NCBI RefSeq assembly: GCF_008727875.1
Contig: NZ_VTWS01000008.1
Location: 248,001-312,000 of the forward strand
Length of the DNA stretch: 64,000 nt
Source of the DNA: Larkinella humicola
Lineage (GTDB): Bacteria > Bacteroidota > Bacteroidia > Cytophagales > Spirosomataceae
Reading direction: 5' to 3'
Below the pieces are notes generated by a model, which was given only the letters and a program-made list of their open reading frames with translations, did not search any database and was not told where the DNA came from. This document shows, one piece after another, positions 18,074 through 26,639 of the stretch. Position numbers and translations under genes: made by a program. How positions within the stretch are numbered: position 1 is the first letter of the stretch; each line of letters opens with the position of its first letter.

Positions 18074-18862
18074 ATGTTGAAAAAAGCAAAGTATAGCTTC
18101 CTTCCAGTTGGATTTCTCCTGGTGGCCGTCCTAACCGGCGGTTTGACCACCGGCTGCGTAGGGCAAACGAAGAAAGAAAAGAAAGAGGGTTTCGTAAAAA
18201 TATTCGACGGAAAATCCCTGAAGGGCTGGGATGGCGATCCGGTTTACTGGAAAGCCGAAAACGGCAATCTGGTGGGGGAAATCACGCCAACCACCCTCCT
18301 GAAAACCAACTCATTCATCATCTGGAAAGGCGGTCAACCGGCCGACTTTGAACTGAAAGGCGAATTCAACATCACCGAAAGCGGCAACTCCGGCATCAAT
18401 TACCGCAGTGAGCAACTAACCGACATTCCGTTTGCCCTGCGGGGGTATCAGGCCGACATCGACGGTGCCAGCCGCTACACCGGCCAGAATTACGAAGAAC
18501 GCAAACGGACAACGCTGGCGTATCGCGGTCAGAAAACCACCATCAAGCCCTACACCGGCCCCGCAACGCCGGAAGGAATTCGGTCCAACGTCAGCAAAAA
18601 TGCCTGGAATGGCCTGACCGTAACCGGTTCACTGGGTAGTTCTGACTCCTTAAAGGCTTTTATTAAGAAGGAAGACTGGAACACGTTCCACCTGATCGTG
18701 AAAGGAAATAAACTGCAGCATTACATCAACGGGATTCTGATGAGTGAAGTGACGGACGAAGATACTGTCAACGGAGCCGCTAAAGGCCTCTTGGGTGTTC
18801 AGGTACACGTCGGACCGCCCATGAAGGTGCAATACCGCAACCTAATGCTGAAGCAGTTGTAA
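18074..18862 (+). CDS. DUF1080 (3-keto-disaccharide hydrolase family) probable lipoprotein
   Basis: A 262-residue single-domain protein. A signal peptide ends at TTGC (Cys28, a somewhat atypical lipobox), followed by a Lys-rich linker and the DUF1080/PF06439 domain from about residue 40 (FVKIFDGKSLKGWDGDPVYW) to the end (KVQYRNLMLKQL). The fold is a concanavalin-like beta-sandwich. Characterised members act on 3-keto-glycosides, and the Pfam entry carries the name 3-keto-disaccharide hydrolase. Location between a periplasmic dehydrogenase and sugar isomerase/dehydrogenase genes fits a step on C3-oxidised sugars in the periplasm. An aspecific carbohydrate-binding role cannot be excluded. A palindromic repeat separates it from the next gene. 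Confidence 0.85.
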   Translation: MLKKAKYSFLPVGFLLVAVLTGGLTTGCVGQTKKEKKEGFVKIFDGKSLKGWDGDPVYWKAENGNLVGEITPTTLLKTNSFIIWKGGQPADFELKGEFNITESGNSGINYRSEQLTDIPFALRGYQADIDGASRYTGQNYEERKRTTLAYRGQKTTIKPYTGPATPEGIRSNVSKNAWNGLTVTGSLGSSDSLKAFIKKEDWNTFHLIVKGNKLQHYINGILMSEVTDEDTVNGAAKGLLGVQVHVGPPMKVQYRNLMLKQL

Positions 18863-18872
18863 ATAATTGGTA

Positions 18873-18980
18873 TCCGGTTTACGGTATTCGGTTTACGGTG
18901 CGGTTCCCCGCCGGGACTGACACGAGCGAAAAGCATGCGTCAGCCCACTGTAAACTGAATACCGTAAATCGTAAACGATA
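18873..18980. repeat. GTTTACGG palindromic element, copy 1
   Basis: The left arm contains GGTTTACGGTATTCGGTTTA, and the right arm is its imperfect complement (CTGTAAACTGAATACCGTAA, then ATCGTAAAC). The core has GCGTCAGCCCAC. It fills the gap between the DUF1080 and DUF4432 genes. Related copies are at 21295-21393, 22453-22550 and 55183-55268. It is the most diverged of the four copies. Confidence 0.8.
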
Positions 18981-18987
18981 CGTAGTT

Positions 18988-20043
18988 TTGACATCACCAA
19001 ACTGGCATAAAAAACTTTCTCATCCGGCCCAATGGGGAGGCATCGAAACCGCCGTGCTTGACAACGGCGCCGGACGAGGCACCCGAGTTGCCTGGATCAA
19101 TACTGGCACCGGACTCCGTTACAAAGTGGTGATCGACCGGGCAATGGACATCGCCGACGCGTTTTACAACCAGCACGGTCTGGCCTGGCTGAGTCATTCC
19201 GGGATCACCCCCCCGCAACCGTTTTCGGACAAAGGCATCGACTGGCTCCGCACGTTCAACGGCGGCTTGCTCACCACCTGCGGCCTCACGCACGTGGGTG
19301 GCCCCGAATCGGATGCCTACGGCGAACGCGGTCTGCATGGTGAAATCAGCAACATTCCCGCCGAAATCGTTTCCATCATTCAGCCCGACCCCGCCCTGGG
19401 GAAGCTGGACATGAGCATTACGGGCATCATTCGGCAAACGCGGGTTTTCGGCCCCAGCCTCGAACTCCGGCGCACGATTTCGGGAACGCTCGGCCAGCCG
19501 ACAATCCGGATTCACGACGAAGTGATCAACCGGGCTAACACCCCGGCCCCGCACATGCTGCTGTACCATTTCAATTTCGGCTGGCCGCTGGTCGATGAAG
19601 GTACGGAACTAGTGTGGCAGGGGTCGTGGCAACCCCGCCACCCGGATCAGGAATACAAAATTTTCGTAGAAGGCAACGACTTCAAAAAATGCCCGGCCCC
19701 ACTGGACGACCACAGCGGTTTTGGTGAGGAAGTCGCCCTCATCGACCCTACGCCGGACGCCGATGGCTGGTGTACCACCGGGCTCTACAACGCCCAACTC
19801 GGTTTTGCCCTGTCGATGCGGTTTCAGAAGGCGCAATTGCCCTGGCTGACCAACTGGCAACACTGGGGCGCGGGTGAATACGTAACGGGCATCGAACCGG
19901 GAACCCACACGCCCATGGGACAGGCCAAAGCCCGGGAGTTGAACGAACTCATCTTTCTGGCACCGGGCGAAAGCCGCCAGTATGAAGTCGAACTGTCCAT
20001 TTTAACCGAACAGGACTCCATCACGCGTTTTTTAGGAAAATAA
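18988..20043 (+). CDS. DUF4432 family protein, aldose-1-epimerase-like fold
   Basis: About 351 residues if translation begins at the TTG at 18988. Codons upstream, back to a GTG at 18898, lie inside the palindromic repeat and encode non-conserved sequence, so that longer start is unlikely. The mature region starts TSPNWHKKLSHPAQWGG and reads through RYKVVIDRAMDIADA and GLTHVGGPESDAYGERGLHG. These are typical of DUF4432, a galactose-mutarotase-like beta-sandwich family found beside sugar catabolic genes. No signal peptide is seen, so it is cytoplasmic. A mutarotase or epimerase role for the imported sugar is inferred. It is followed 29 bases later by the mannose-6-phosphate-isomerase-like gene, indicating one transcript. 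Confidence 0.8.
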   Translation: MTSPNWHKKLSHPAQWGGIETAVLDNGAGRGTRVAWINTGTGLRYKVVIDRAMDIADAFYNQHGLAWLSHSGITPPQPFSDKGIDWLRTFNGGLLTTCGLTHVGGPESDAYGERGLHGEISNIPAEIVSIIQPDPALGKLDMSITGIIRQTRVFGPSLELRRTISGTLGQPTIRIHDEVINRANTPAPHMLLYHFNFGWPLVDEGTELVWQGSWQPRHPDQEYKIFVEGNDFKKCPAPLDDHSGFGEEVALIDPTPDADGWCTTGLYNAQLGFALSMRFQKAQLPWLTNWQHWGAGEYVTGIEPGTHTPMGQAKARELNELIFLAPGESRQYEVELSILTEQDSITRFLGK

Positions 20044-20072
20044 GTTTAGGTAGATTAAAAAGTGATCCTTTC

Positions 20073-21296
20073 ATGGAAACAACCGAAAAAGTGAGTGTAG
20101 CTCAAAAAGCATTAGAACAGGGACAAGGCATTCTGCGGCTGGCTCCGACCTGGGTGCCGCGGTCTTTCTGCGTACCCGGACGCCGGATCAAGTTGCACCC
20201 CGATGATTATTACGTGCTGGGCGGTGAACGCGGTGGCATCGACGAACGCTGGCTGTCCTCAACAACCCCCGCCAAAAACGGCCCGCTGACCGGCGAAAAC
20301 GAAGGCTTGAGCCAGGTGGTGTATTCGGACGGAACCACCGAAGAGAAAATCTTGCTGAAAGATGCCATCGATGAGCTGAAAGGCGACCTGATTGGCGACC
20401 GGCTCTGGAACGAATACGGTGCGTGGCCGATGTATTCCAAGTTTTTCGATAACATGGGGCCACTCCCCCACCACCTCCACCACAACGACGAGCAGGCTGC
20501 GCTGATCGGTCAGTTGGGAAAACCGGAGGCCTATTATTTCCCCCCGCAACTGAACAACCACGGCGGTGATTTTCCGTATACATTCATCGGTATTGCCCCC
20601 GGCACCAGCAAGGAGCAGATCAAGGAATGCCTGCAGAATTTCACCAAAGGCGATAATAAAATCACGAATTATTCGATGGCGTACCGGCTCGAACCGGGAA
20701 CCGGCTGGGATGTTCCGCCCGGACTGCTCCACGCACCGGGCAGTTTGTGTACCTACGAACCGCAGAAAGCATCGGACGTTTTCGCGATGTACCAGTCGCT
20801 GGTCAACGAAGCCATCATTCCGGAAGAACTGCTCTGGAACGGCACCCCAAAAGACCGCATCGGCGACTACGACCAACTGATGGAAGCCATCGACTGGGAC
20901 CTGAACGTCGATCCGCAGATGATGGCCAACCGGTACATGGTTCCGAAACCGGTGAAAGATACCGCCGAAATGGAAGCCGAAGGCTACCGCGAAGTCTGGG
21001 TTTGCTACAAATCGGACGCGTTCAGTGCCAAGGAATTGACGGTATTACCGGGACAAACCGTAACCATCAAAGACAGCGCGGCTTACGGCATTATCGTGAT
21101 GCAGGGACACGGCAAAATGGGCGTTTGGGACATCGAAACCCCGGCCCTGATCCGCTACGGCCAATTGACCAACGACGAGTTTTTCATCAGCGAAAAAGCG
21201 GCTGTCGAAGGCGTTACGATTGTCAACCCGTCGTCCACCGACCCCATCGTCATGCTGAAACACTTCGGCCCGGCGAATCCTGATCTAGTATTGTAG
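20073..21296 (+). CDS. Class I mannose-6-phosphate isomerase-like cupin protein
   Basis: A 407-residue cytoplasmic protein with the phosphomannose-isomerase type I/cupin layout. The motif PLPHHLHHNDEQA (about residues 130-142) supplies metal-binding His residues. The later segment GTGWDVPPGLLHAPGSLCTYE contains a further His, and a second cupin barrel lies near the C-terminus (TVLPGQTVTIKDSAAYGIIV). True ManA enzymes isomerise mannose 6-phosphate and fructose 6-phosphate. This subgroup occurs with DUF4432 and TIM-barrel isomerases and may act on a different, perhaps unphosphorylated, sugar. The stop codon at 21294-21296 touches the start of the second GTTTACGG element. The fold is clear; substrate is uncertain. 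Confidence 0.75.
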   Translation: METTEKVSVAQKALEQGQGILRLAPTWVPRSFCVPGRRIKLHPDDYYVLGGERGGIDERWLSSTTPAKNGPLTGENEGLSQVVYSDGTTEEKILLKDAIDELKGDLIGDRLWNEYGAWPMYSKFFDNMGPLPHHLHHNDEQAALIGQLGKPEAYYFPPQLNNHGGDFPYTFIGIAPGTSKEQIKECLQNFTKGDNKITNYSMAYRLEPGTGWDVPPGLLHAPGSLCTYEPQKASDVFAMYQSLVNEAIIPEELLWNGTPKDRIGDYDQLMEAIDWDLNVDPQMMANRYMVPKPVKDTAEMEAEGYREVWVCYKSDAFSAKELTVLPGQTVTIKDSAAYGIIVMQGHGKMGVWDIETPALIRYGQLTNDEFFISEKAAVEGVTIVNPSSTDPIVMLKHFGPANPDLVL

Positions 21297-21393
21297 TTTA
21301 CGGTTTTCAGTTTACGGTTTTCGGTGGCTACGCGCGCTCTGAATGCGTCAGCCACCGAAAACCGTAAACCGTAAACTAAAAACCGTAAACCGC
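21295..21393. repeat. GTTTACGG palindromic element, copy 2
   Basis: AGTTTACGGTTTTCAGTTTA with a further CGGTTTTCGG forms the left arm. The right arm is the complement, with AAACCGTAAAC repeated. The core is GGTGGCTACGCGCGCTCTGA followed by GCGTCAGCCACC. It overlaps the stop codon of the upstream isomerase gene and ends about 28 bases before the next ATG. Confidence 0.85.
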
Positions 21394-21420
21394 ATAAAAA
21401 CCTTAAACCATATACCCTTC

Positions 21421-22452
21421 ATGAGCACGAATAATTATCCTAAACTCCACAACGCCACCTGGCCTGGTGTTGTCGGAAAAGGACCGGATTCTGAACCCCT
21501 GATTCCAATCGACACGATGCTGGAACTGACAGCGGCTGCGGAAGTAGACGGAGTGAAGTTCGACGGCGTCGATGTCGGTCTTTTCGATCCCAGCATCGAT
21601 ATCAATGACCCGAAAGAGGGGGCTAAAAAACTAGCCGACAAAGTAGCCGCGCACGGTCTGGTGATCGGTTCGCTGGTGGCTCCCATCTGGGGAGGCCCGG
21701 TTTTGGGGACGAAAGAAGACCGCGCCGTTTTTGTCGACATGGTGCGCAAAGCCTGTCAATATGGTCAATACCTGAAAGAAATCGGCATTCGGCCTTATGG
21801 CGTCATTCGCATCGACTCCGCCAGCTCGCCCGAAGTCTGGGCGGCCGATCCGGTTGGAAACACCAAAATCATTGCCGAAACGTTCCGCGAAGCCTGCGAT
21901 GTGGCGGCTGAATACGGCGAAAAACTGGCGGCTGAAGGCGAAATCTGCTGGGGCGGTATGCACAGCTGGCGGGCGATGCTTGACACGCTCGAAGCCGTCG
22001 ATCGGCCCAACATGGGCTTTCAGGCCGATATGTCCCATACCTTCCTGTATCTGTTGGGCTACAACAGCCCGCAGGACCGGATTTTGCCTGCCGATTTTGA
22101 GTGGAGCGACCGGGCCACGCTGGAAGAAGGTCTGAAAAAACTGACCAACGCCCTGCGCCCCTGGACCATCGACTTCCACGTCGCGCAAAACGACGGAACC
22201 GTTCACGGAACCGGCTCGCACGACAAAACCGGTCGCCATTGCCTGGCTACCGACCCCAACGGCAAACTGGACATCGCCCACGACGCGGGCTACTGGCTGC
22301 GCGACGATACCGGTCAATTGACCAAAGCCTTCAAACACATCTGCTGGGATGGCTGTATGTTCCCGAACGAGGTTATGTATAAACAACAGACCTGGAACGA
22401 CATCCTCGCGGCTTTGATTAAAGTCCGTAATCAGCACGGCTGGTCAGAATAG
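21421..22452 (+). CDS. Sugar phosphate isomerase/epimerase-type TIM barrel protein
   Basis: A 343-residue cytoplasmic protein of the xylose-isomerase-like TIM barrel superfamily (AP endonuclease 2-like). It starts at the ATG at 21421 ([20 protein letters not shown]). Upstream in-frame codons belong to the repeat element. Segments [13 protein letters not shown] near the N-terminus, [11 protein letters not shown] in the middle and [13 protein letters not shown] and [20 protein letters not shown] later carry the Glu/Asp/His residues expected for a divalent-metal isomerase site. Members act as isomerases, epimerases or, in C3-oxidised sugar routes, as 3-keto-sugar processing enzymes. Its neighbours (Gfo/Idh/MocA downstream, DUF1080 upstream) favour the last idea. 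The reaction remains inferred. Confidence 0.8.
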   Translation: MSTNNYPKLHNATWPGVVGKGPDSEPLIPIDTMLELTAAAEVDGVKFDGVDVGLFDPSIDINDPKEGAKKLADKVAAHGLVIGSLVAPIWGGPVLGTKEDRAVFVDMVRKACQYGQYLKEIGIRPYGVIRIDSASSPEVWAADPVGNTKIIAETFREACDVAAEYGEKLAAEGEICWGGMHSWRAMLDTLEAVDRPNMGFQADMSHTFLYLLGYNSPQDRILPADFEWSDRATLEEGLKKLTNALRPWTIDFHVAQNDGTVHGTGSHDKTGRHCLATDPNGKLDIAHDAGYWLRDDTGQLTKAFKHICWDGCMFPNEVMYKQQTWNDILAALIKVRNQHGWSE

Positions 22453-22550
22453 GGTTACGGTTTTCAGTTTACGGTTTTCGGTTGGCTGACGCCAGCTTTA
22501 ACAGAATGCGTCAGCCAACCGAAAACCGTAAACTGAAAACCGTAAACGAC
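22453..22550. repeat. GTTTACGG palindromic element, copy 3
   Basis: Left arm GGTTACGGTTTTCAGTTTAC plus GGTTTTCGGTTGGCTGACGC, right arm GCGTCAGCCAACCGAAAACC followed by GTAAACTGAAAACCGTAAAC. The arms pair almost perfectly, leaving a loop of roughly 15-20 bases. It begins directly after the stop codon of the TIM-barrel gene. Confidence 0.85.
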
Positions 22551-22576
22551 AAACTCTAAAACCATAAACTGAACGA

Positions 22577-23740
22577 ATGGCAACGAAAAAAGAACTCAGA
22601 ATTGGATTGATCGGGACCGGTTTCATGGGCCGGACGCACTCCAACGGATATAATCGCGTACCCAATTTTTTCCCTGAACTGGAATACACCCCGGTTTTGA
22701 AGGCGGTTTGCTCGCGCAACGCCGAAAAAGTACAGGCTTTTGCCGATCAGTGGGGCTACGAATCCATCGAAACGGACTGGAAAGCCCTGATCGCCCGGAA
22801 TGACATCGACGCGGTGGACATCTGTACACCGAACGACACCCACGCTGAAATTGCCATTGCTGCGGCTGCGGCAGGTAAAATGATTCTCTGCGAAAAACCG
22901 CTCTCCCGCAATCTGGCCGAAGGTGAACAGATGGTGGAAGCCGTTGACAAAGCCGGGGTTGCCAACACGGTTTGGTACAACTACCGTCGTCTGCCCGCCG
23001 TTTCGCTGGCCAAACAGATCGTGGCTTCCGGGAAACTGGGCCGGATTTTCCACTACCGCGCCAACTTTTTGCAGGACTGGACCATCAATGCCGACGTTCC
23101 ACAGGGCGGCACCGGCACCTGGCGCATGGACCTGGAAGCCGCTGGTTCGGGCGTAACGGGTGATTTGCTGGCCCACTGCATCGACACGGCGATGTGGATC
23201 AACGGCGGCATTACGGATGTGTCGGCAGTAACGGAAACGTTTGTGAAAGAACGGATGCACGCCCTGACCGGGAAAGTGCAACCGGTTGGCATCGACGACG
23301 CCTGTATTTTTCACTGCCACTTCGAAAATGGTTCGCTGGGTTTGTTTGAATCGACCCGCTATGCCCGTGGTCATAAGGCGTTGTATACGCTTGAAATCAA
23401 CGGTGAGCACGCGTCGATCCGTTGGGATTTGCATGACCTGAACCGCCTGGAATACTTTGATCACTCCGACGAGTCGATTGTGCGCGGCTGGCGTTCCATC
23501 CACGTCACAGACGGCGACCAACCCTACATGGACAAGTGGTGGGTGCCGGGTCTGGGCATTGGGTACGAACACGGTTTTGTGCACCAGGTGGCCGATTTCT
23601 TGAAAAGTTTAGAAACCGGTGAGCCTTGTTCACCCACCTTCAAAGACGCGCTGGAAACCCAGAAAGTGTGTGAAGCCGTGATCAATTCCGCCAAATCGAG
23701 AAGCTGGCAGGATACGGGCGTCGAATGGACGGAGAAATAA
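22577..23740 (+). CDS. Gfo/Idh/MocA family oxidoreductase
   Basis: A 387-residue NAD(P)-dependent sugar dehydrogenase. The Rossmann motif [12 protein letters not shown] is at about residues 10-21. ICTPNDTH and the CEKPLSRN (EKP) signature follow near 80-110. The C-terminal alpha/beta domain begins around 135 and includes [16 protein letters not shown], which supplies the His/Asp pair used in catalysis in this family. There is no signal peptide, so it acts in the cytoplasm. Family members oxidise or reduce a sugar hydroxyl, often at C3, and a role on a sugar brought in by the ABC importer encoded next is likely. It follows the TIM-barrel gene across a palindromic repeat, so a shared transcript is plausible. 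Confidence 0.9.
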   Translation: MATKKELRIGLIGTGFMGRTHSNGYNRVPNFFPELEYTPVLKAVCSRNAEKVQAFADQWGYESIETDWKALIARNDIDAVDICTPNDTHAEIAIAAAAAGKMILCEKPLSRNLAEGEQMVEAVDKAGVANTVWYNYRRLPAVSLAKQIVASGKLGRIFHYRANFLQDWTINADVPQGGTGTWRMDLEAAGSGVTGDLLAHCIDTAMWINGGITDVSAVTETFVKERMHALTGKVQPVGIDDACIFHCHFENGSLGLFESTRYARGHKALYTLEINGEHASIRWDLHDLNRLEYFDHSDESIVRGWRSIHVTDGDQPYMDKWWVPGLGIGYEHGFVHQVADFLKSLETGEPCSPTFKDALETQKVCEAVINSAKSRSWQDTGVEWTEK

Positions 23741-23805
23741 CACGTATTTATAACAGCCCCCGGTTTTAACCAGGGGACCAATCACCGAATCATACCGTAC
23801 AAACC

Positions 23806-23856
23806 AAACCGTTTTAACAGTTTCCGAATCATACCGGAAAACCGTTAAAACGGTTT
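23806..23856. repeat. Hairpin upstream of the sugar ABC importer
   Basis: AAACCGTTTTAACAGTTTCC (from 23806) pairs, with one or two mismatches, with CGGAAAACCGTTAAAACGG and TTT (23835-23856), around loop AATCATAC. It lies 66 bases after the oxidoreductase stop and could terminate or separate that gene from the importer. A related 16-bp AACGGTT-TT-AACCGTT palindrome is at 45128-45143. Confidence 0.6.
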
Positions 23857-23883
23857 TGATTTAGCCATTAGTTATCCCTCATT

Positions 23884-23903
23884 CCCACGGTTTAAACCGT
23901 GGG
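23884..23903. promoter_or_regulatory. Perfect 20-bp palindrome just upstream of the ABC importer start
   Basis: CCCACGGTTTAAACCGTGGG is an exact 20-bp palindrome ending eight bases before the ATG of the ATPase gene. In the mRNA it would form a hairpin over the ribosome entry region; as DNA it could be an operator. Similar palindromes occur as dispersed REP-like elements in many genomes, so repeat origin is equally likely. Confidence 0.55.
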
Positions 23904-23911
23904 CTGTCGTT

Positions 23912-25402
23912 ATGAATCCCTACTACATTCTCACCGTACGCGGATTGACCAAAACTTTTTCGGGCGTCAAAGCGCTGGATCAGGTGCAGTTGAACCTGCG
24001 GAAAGGCGAGGTTCATGCGTTGATGGGCGAAAATGGGGCCGGAAAATCCACCTTCATGAAGATTCTGATTGGGCTTCACACGCCCGATTCCGGGGAAATC
24101 GTCTTCGAAGGCAGCGAATTAAAAGCCAGTGATGTGAACGAGGTTCTGAAAAAAGGCATCTCGATGATTCACCAGGAGATTCTGATCGTTCCGGAACTGA
24201 CCGTTGCCCAGAACATCTTTTTGGGCCGGGAATCGAACCGGGGCTTCTTTAGCTGGATCGACGAAAAAAAACTGAATCAAAAAGCCGGTGTTCTGCTGGA
24301 GCAAATGGGCGTCACGATTTCGCCCACGACCCCCATGAAATACCTCAGTGTTGCCGAAATGCAGATGGTTGAAATCGCCAAAGCCATTTCCAACGACGCC
24401 AAAGTGATTATCATGGACGAGCCGACCTCCGCGCTGTCCGACAAAGAAGTGGCTACCCTCTTCGGCATCATCCGGGATTTGAAGAAAAAAGGCGTCGCCA
24501 TCATTTACATTTCCCACAAAATGGACGAAATATTTGAAATCTCCGACACCATAACGGTCTTGCGGGATGGCAACTACATCGACACCAAACCGGCCGCCGA
24601 GCTGGACACGCCAACGCTGATCAAGCTGATGGTGGGCCGGGAAATCGAGAACCTGTTTCCGGCTTCGGTTGCGCAGAAAGGCGCTGAAATTCTGTTAGTT
24701 AAAAACCTCAGCCGTGCCGGGAAATTTTCTAATATTACGTTTGCGGTTCACGCCGGGGAAGTGCTGGGTATCGCCGGTTTGATGGGCGCGGGCCGCACCG
24801 AAATTGCCCGTGCCATTTTTGGCCTGGACCCCGTTGACAGTGGTGAAGTATATTTGAAAGGAAATCAACTTATTATCAAGACTCCACAGGATGCCATTCG
24901 ATCCGGCATTGGGTATGTTAGCGAAGATCGGAAAAAACTGGGGTTTATTCCCGGCATGTCGGTAAAGCACAACATGACGCTGGCGAGTCTGCCGAACCAC
25001 GCCAAAGGCCTGTTTATTCAGGACAAAAGCGAGACGGCAACGGCGGCCCAAATGATCGCTGACCTGCGGATCAAAACCGCCGGAGCGGATCAGAAAGTGA
25101 CATTTCTGAGTGGTGGAAACCAGCAGAAAGTTGTGATTGGAAAGGTATTGCTGGCGTCACCGGACCTGGTTATTCTGGATGAACCGACACGCGGAATTGA
25201 CGTGGGGGCCAAGTTTGAAATTTATAAATTGATTAATCGGCTGGTTTCCGATGGCATTGCCGTGATCATGATTTCGTCCGAATTGCCCGAAATTCTGGGC
25301 CTGAGTGACCGGATTCTGGTGCTGTCGAAAGGAAAACAAACCGCTTTACTGACCAAGGCAGAAGCGACGCAGGAGACCATCCTGCAGTACGCCGTGCATT
25401 GA
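23912..25402 (+). CDS. Sugar ABC importer ATPase, RbsA/MglA type
   Basis: A 496-residue fused ATPase with two nucleotide-binding domains, the form used by carbohydrate CUT2 importers. The first domain has Walker A GENGAGKST (39-47), a non-canonical signature YLSVAEMQ and Walker B VIIMDEPTSAL. The second has a degenerate Walker A GLMGAGRTE, a canonical LSGGNQQKV signature and Walker B LVILDEPTRGIDVG. This asymmetry is normal for RbsA/MglA/XylG proteins. It drives uptake of a monosaccharide with the permease at 25426 and the binding protein at 26640. No ribokinase or other sugar-specific kinase lies nearby, so ribose cannot be assumed. Its position after the Gfo/Idh/MocA gene ties it to the same catabolic route. 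Confidence 0.93.
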   Translation: MNPYYILTVRGLTKTFSGVKALDQVQLNLRKGEVHALMGENGAGKSTFMKILIGLHTPDSGEIVFEGSELKASDVNEVLKKGISMIHQEILIVPELTVAQNIFLGRESNRGFFSWIDEKKLNQKAGVLLEQMGVTISPTTPMKYLSVAEMQMVEIAKAISNDAKVIIMDEPTSALSDKEVATLFGIIRDLKKKGVAIIYISHKMDEIFEISDTITVLRDGNYIDTKPAAELDTPTLIKLMVGREIENLFPASVAQKGAEILLVKNLSRAGKFSNITFAVHAGEVLGIAGLMGAGRTEIARAIFGLDPVDSGEVYLKGNQLIIKTPQDAIRSGIGYVSEDRKKLGFIPGMSVKHNMTLASLPNHAKGLFIQDKSETATAAQMIADLRIKTAGADQKVTFLSGGNQQKVVIGKVLLASPDLVILDEPTRGIDVGAKFEIYKLINRLVSDGIAVIMISSELPEILGLSDRILVLSKGKQTALLTKAEATQETILQYAVH

Positions 25403-25425
25403 ATCATTACGCATCCTAAACCTGA

Positions 25426-26409
25426 ATGGAAAACCCTGTTCAAACCGACCGCAACCCGGTTGGGATATCGACCAAAAAACGCATCCGGGGGATCGGCCAA
25501 TACGGTATTTTCATTGCCTTCATCCTGATTTGCCTGGTTCTTTCGGTCGTCACGCCCAAATTTCTGACGGTTTCCAACCTGACGATTGTTGTCACGCAGG
25601 TGTCGATCAATGCGCTGCTGGCCTTTGGGGTTACGTTTGTGATCATTACGGGCGGCATTGATTTGTCCATCGGTTCCATCGTGGCCGTTACGAGTGTGGT
25701 AGCCGCGTCCTTCGCCCATCCGGATACCTATCCCGTCGTCGTACCCATTCTGACCGGTTTAGCCGCCGGTTTGATCCTCGGTGCGTTCAACGGGTTGGTC
25801 ATCACCAAAAGCAAAGTGCCGCCTTTTATTGTGACACTGGGAACCATGACCATCGGCCGGGGCCTGGCCCTCATTCTGAGCAAGGGCCGTCCCGTGTCCA
25901 ACCTCTCTGATTCCTTTAATTTCATCGGTGGCGGGCATCTGCTGGGCATTCCGACCCCGATTCTCATCCTGATCGTGTTTTTTATCATCTGCTCGGTGGT
26001 GCTCAAAAAAACCGTGTTGGGCCGCTACATGTACGCCGTGGGTGGCAATGAACAGGCCGCTCAGGCATCAGGCATTCAACTGAATAAAGTCAAAATGGTG
26101 GTATACACGCTTTGCGGAGGACTCGCGGCTCTGGCCGGTATCTTGCTGACGTCGCGCATCACCACGGGCCAGCCCAACGCCGGCGTCGGTTTCGAGCTGG
26201 ACGCGATTGCGGCCGCCATCATCGGCGGAACCAGCACCTCGGGCGGAACCGGCACCATGACCGGAACGCTGATTGGGGCGTTGCTGATCGGCGTCATCAG
26301 CAACGGGCTGGATTTGATGAATGTTACCTCGTACTACCAGCAGGTCGTGATGGGCGTTATCATCATCGGAGCCGTGGTTCTGGATAGTTTGAATCAACCG
26401 AAAAGCTAA
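25426..26409 (+). CDS. Sugar ABC importer permease, RbsC type
   Basis: A 327-residue inner-membrane protein with about eight to ten hydrophobic segments and the CUT2 permease signature GGIDLSIGSIVAVTS near residues 69-83. The TSTSGGTGTMTGTLIGALLI segment lies towards the C-terminus. It begins 23 bases after the ATPase gene. The cytoplasmic N-terminus is short and basic (TKKRIRG) before the first membrane helix. It forms the membrane channel of the importer. A nested palindromic element separates it from the binding-protein gene, which may allow differential expression. Confidence 0.93.
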   Translation: MENPVQTDRNPVGISTKKRIRGIGQYGIFIAFILICLVLSVVTPKFLTVSNLTIVVTQVSINALLAFGVTFVIITGGIDLSIGSIVAVTSVVAASFAHPDTYPVVVPILTGLAAGLILGAFNGLVITKSKVPPFIVTLGTMTIGRGLALILSKGRPVSNLSDSFNFIGGGHLLGIPTPILILIVFFIICSVVLKKTVLGRYMYAVGGNEQAAQASGIQLNKVKMVVYTLCGGLAALAGILLTSRITTGQPNAGVGFELDAIAAAIIGGTSTSGGTGTMTGTLIGALLIGVISNGLDLMNVTSYYQQVVMGVIIIGAVVLDSLNQPKS

Positions 26410-26410
26410 T

Positions 26411-26578
26411 AGTTTACAACCCCGGAGGGGTTAAATGTCAATAGCCAATTGAAAAGTCCATGTGCAAAGCCCCGGCAGGGGCGTACTGAAGGCAAATCCA
26501 TTTTTAGGACGCCCCGCCGGGGCTTTGAGGTTTATGGAAAACGTTCTATTGACATTTAACCCCGCCGGGGTTTGAACT
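26411..26578. repeat. Nested inverted-repeat element between permease and binding-protein genes
   Basis: Outer arms of about 33 bases (26411-26444 and 26546-26578) include GGGGTTAAATGTCAATAG and its complement. Inner arms AAAGCCCCGGCAGGGGCGT (26466-26484) and ACGCCCCGCCGGGGCTTT (26509-26526) pair with one mismatch or bulge. The whole can fold into one long hairpin starting just after the permease stop. Its GC-rich CCCCGG boxes resemble a dispersed Bacteroidota intergenic repeat. Confidence 0.8.
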
Positions 26579-26639
26579 GAATCAGTTTAACAGAAATCAA
26601 GTTTACAAACCTTGCACGGAACAGGAACAATAAAACAAG

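Noticed and set aside
21295-21393. CRISPR-like periodicity (repeated GTTTACGG units)
   Set aside because: There are only two or three units per arm with gaps of about five bases, and the units are inverted in the second half. No array, spacers or cas genes are present.
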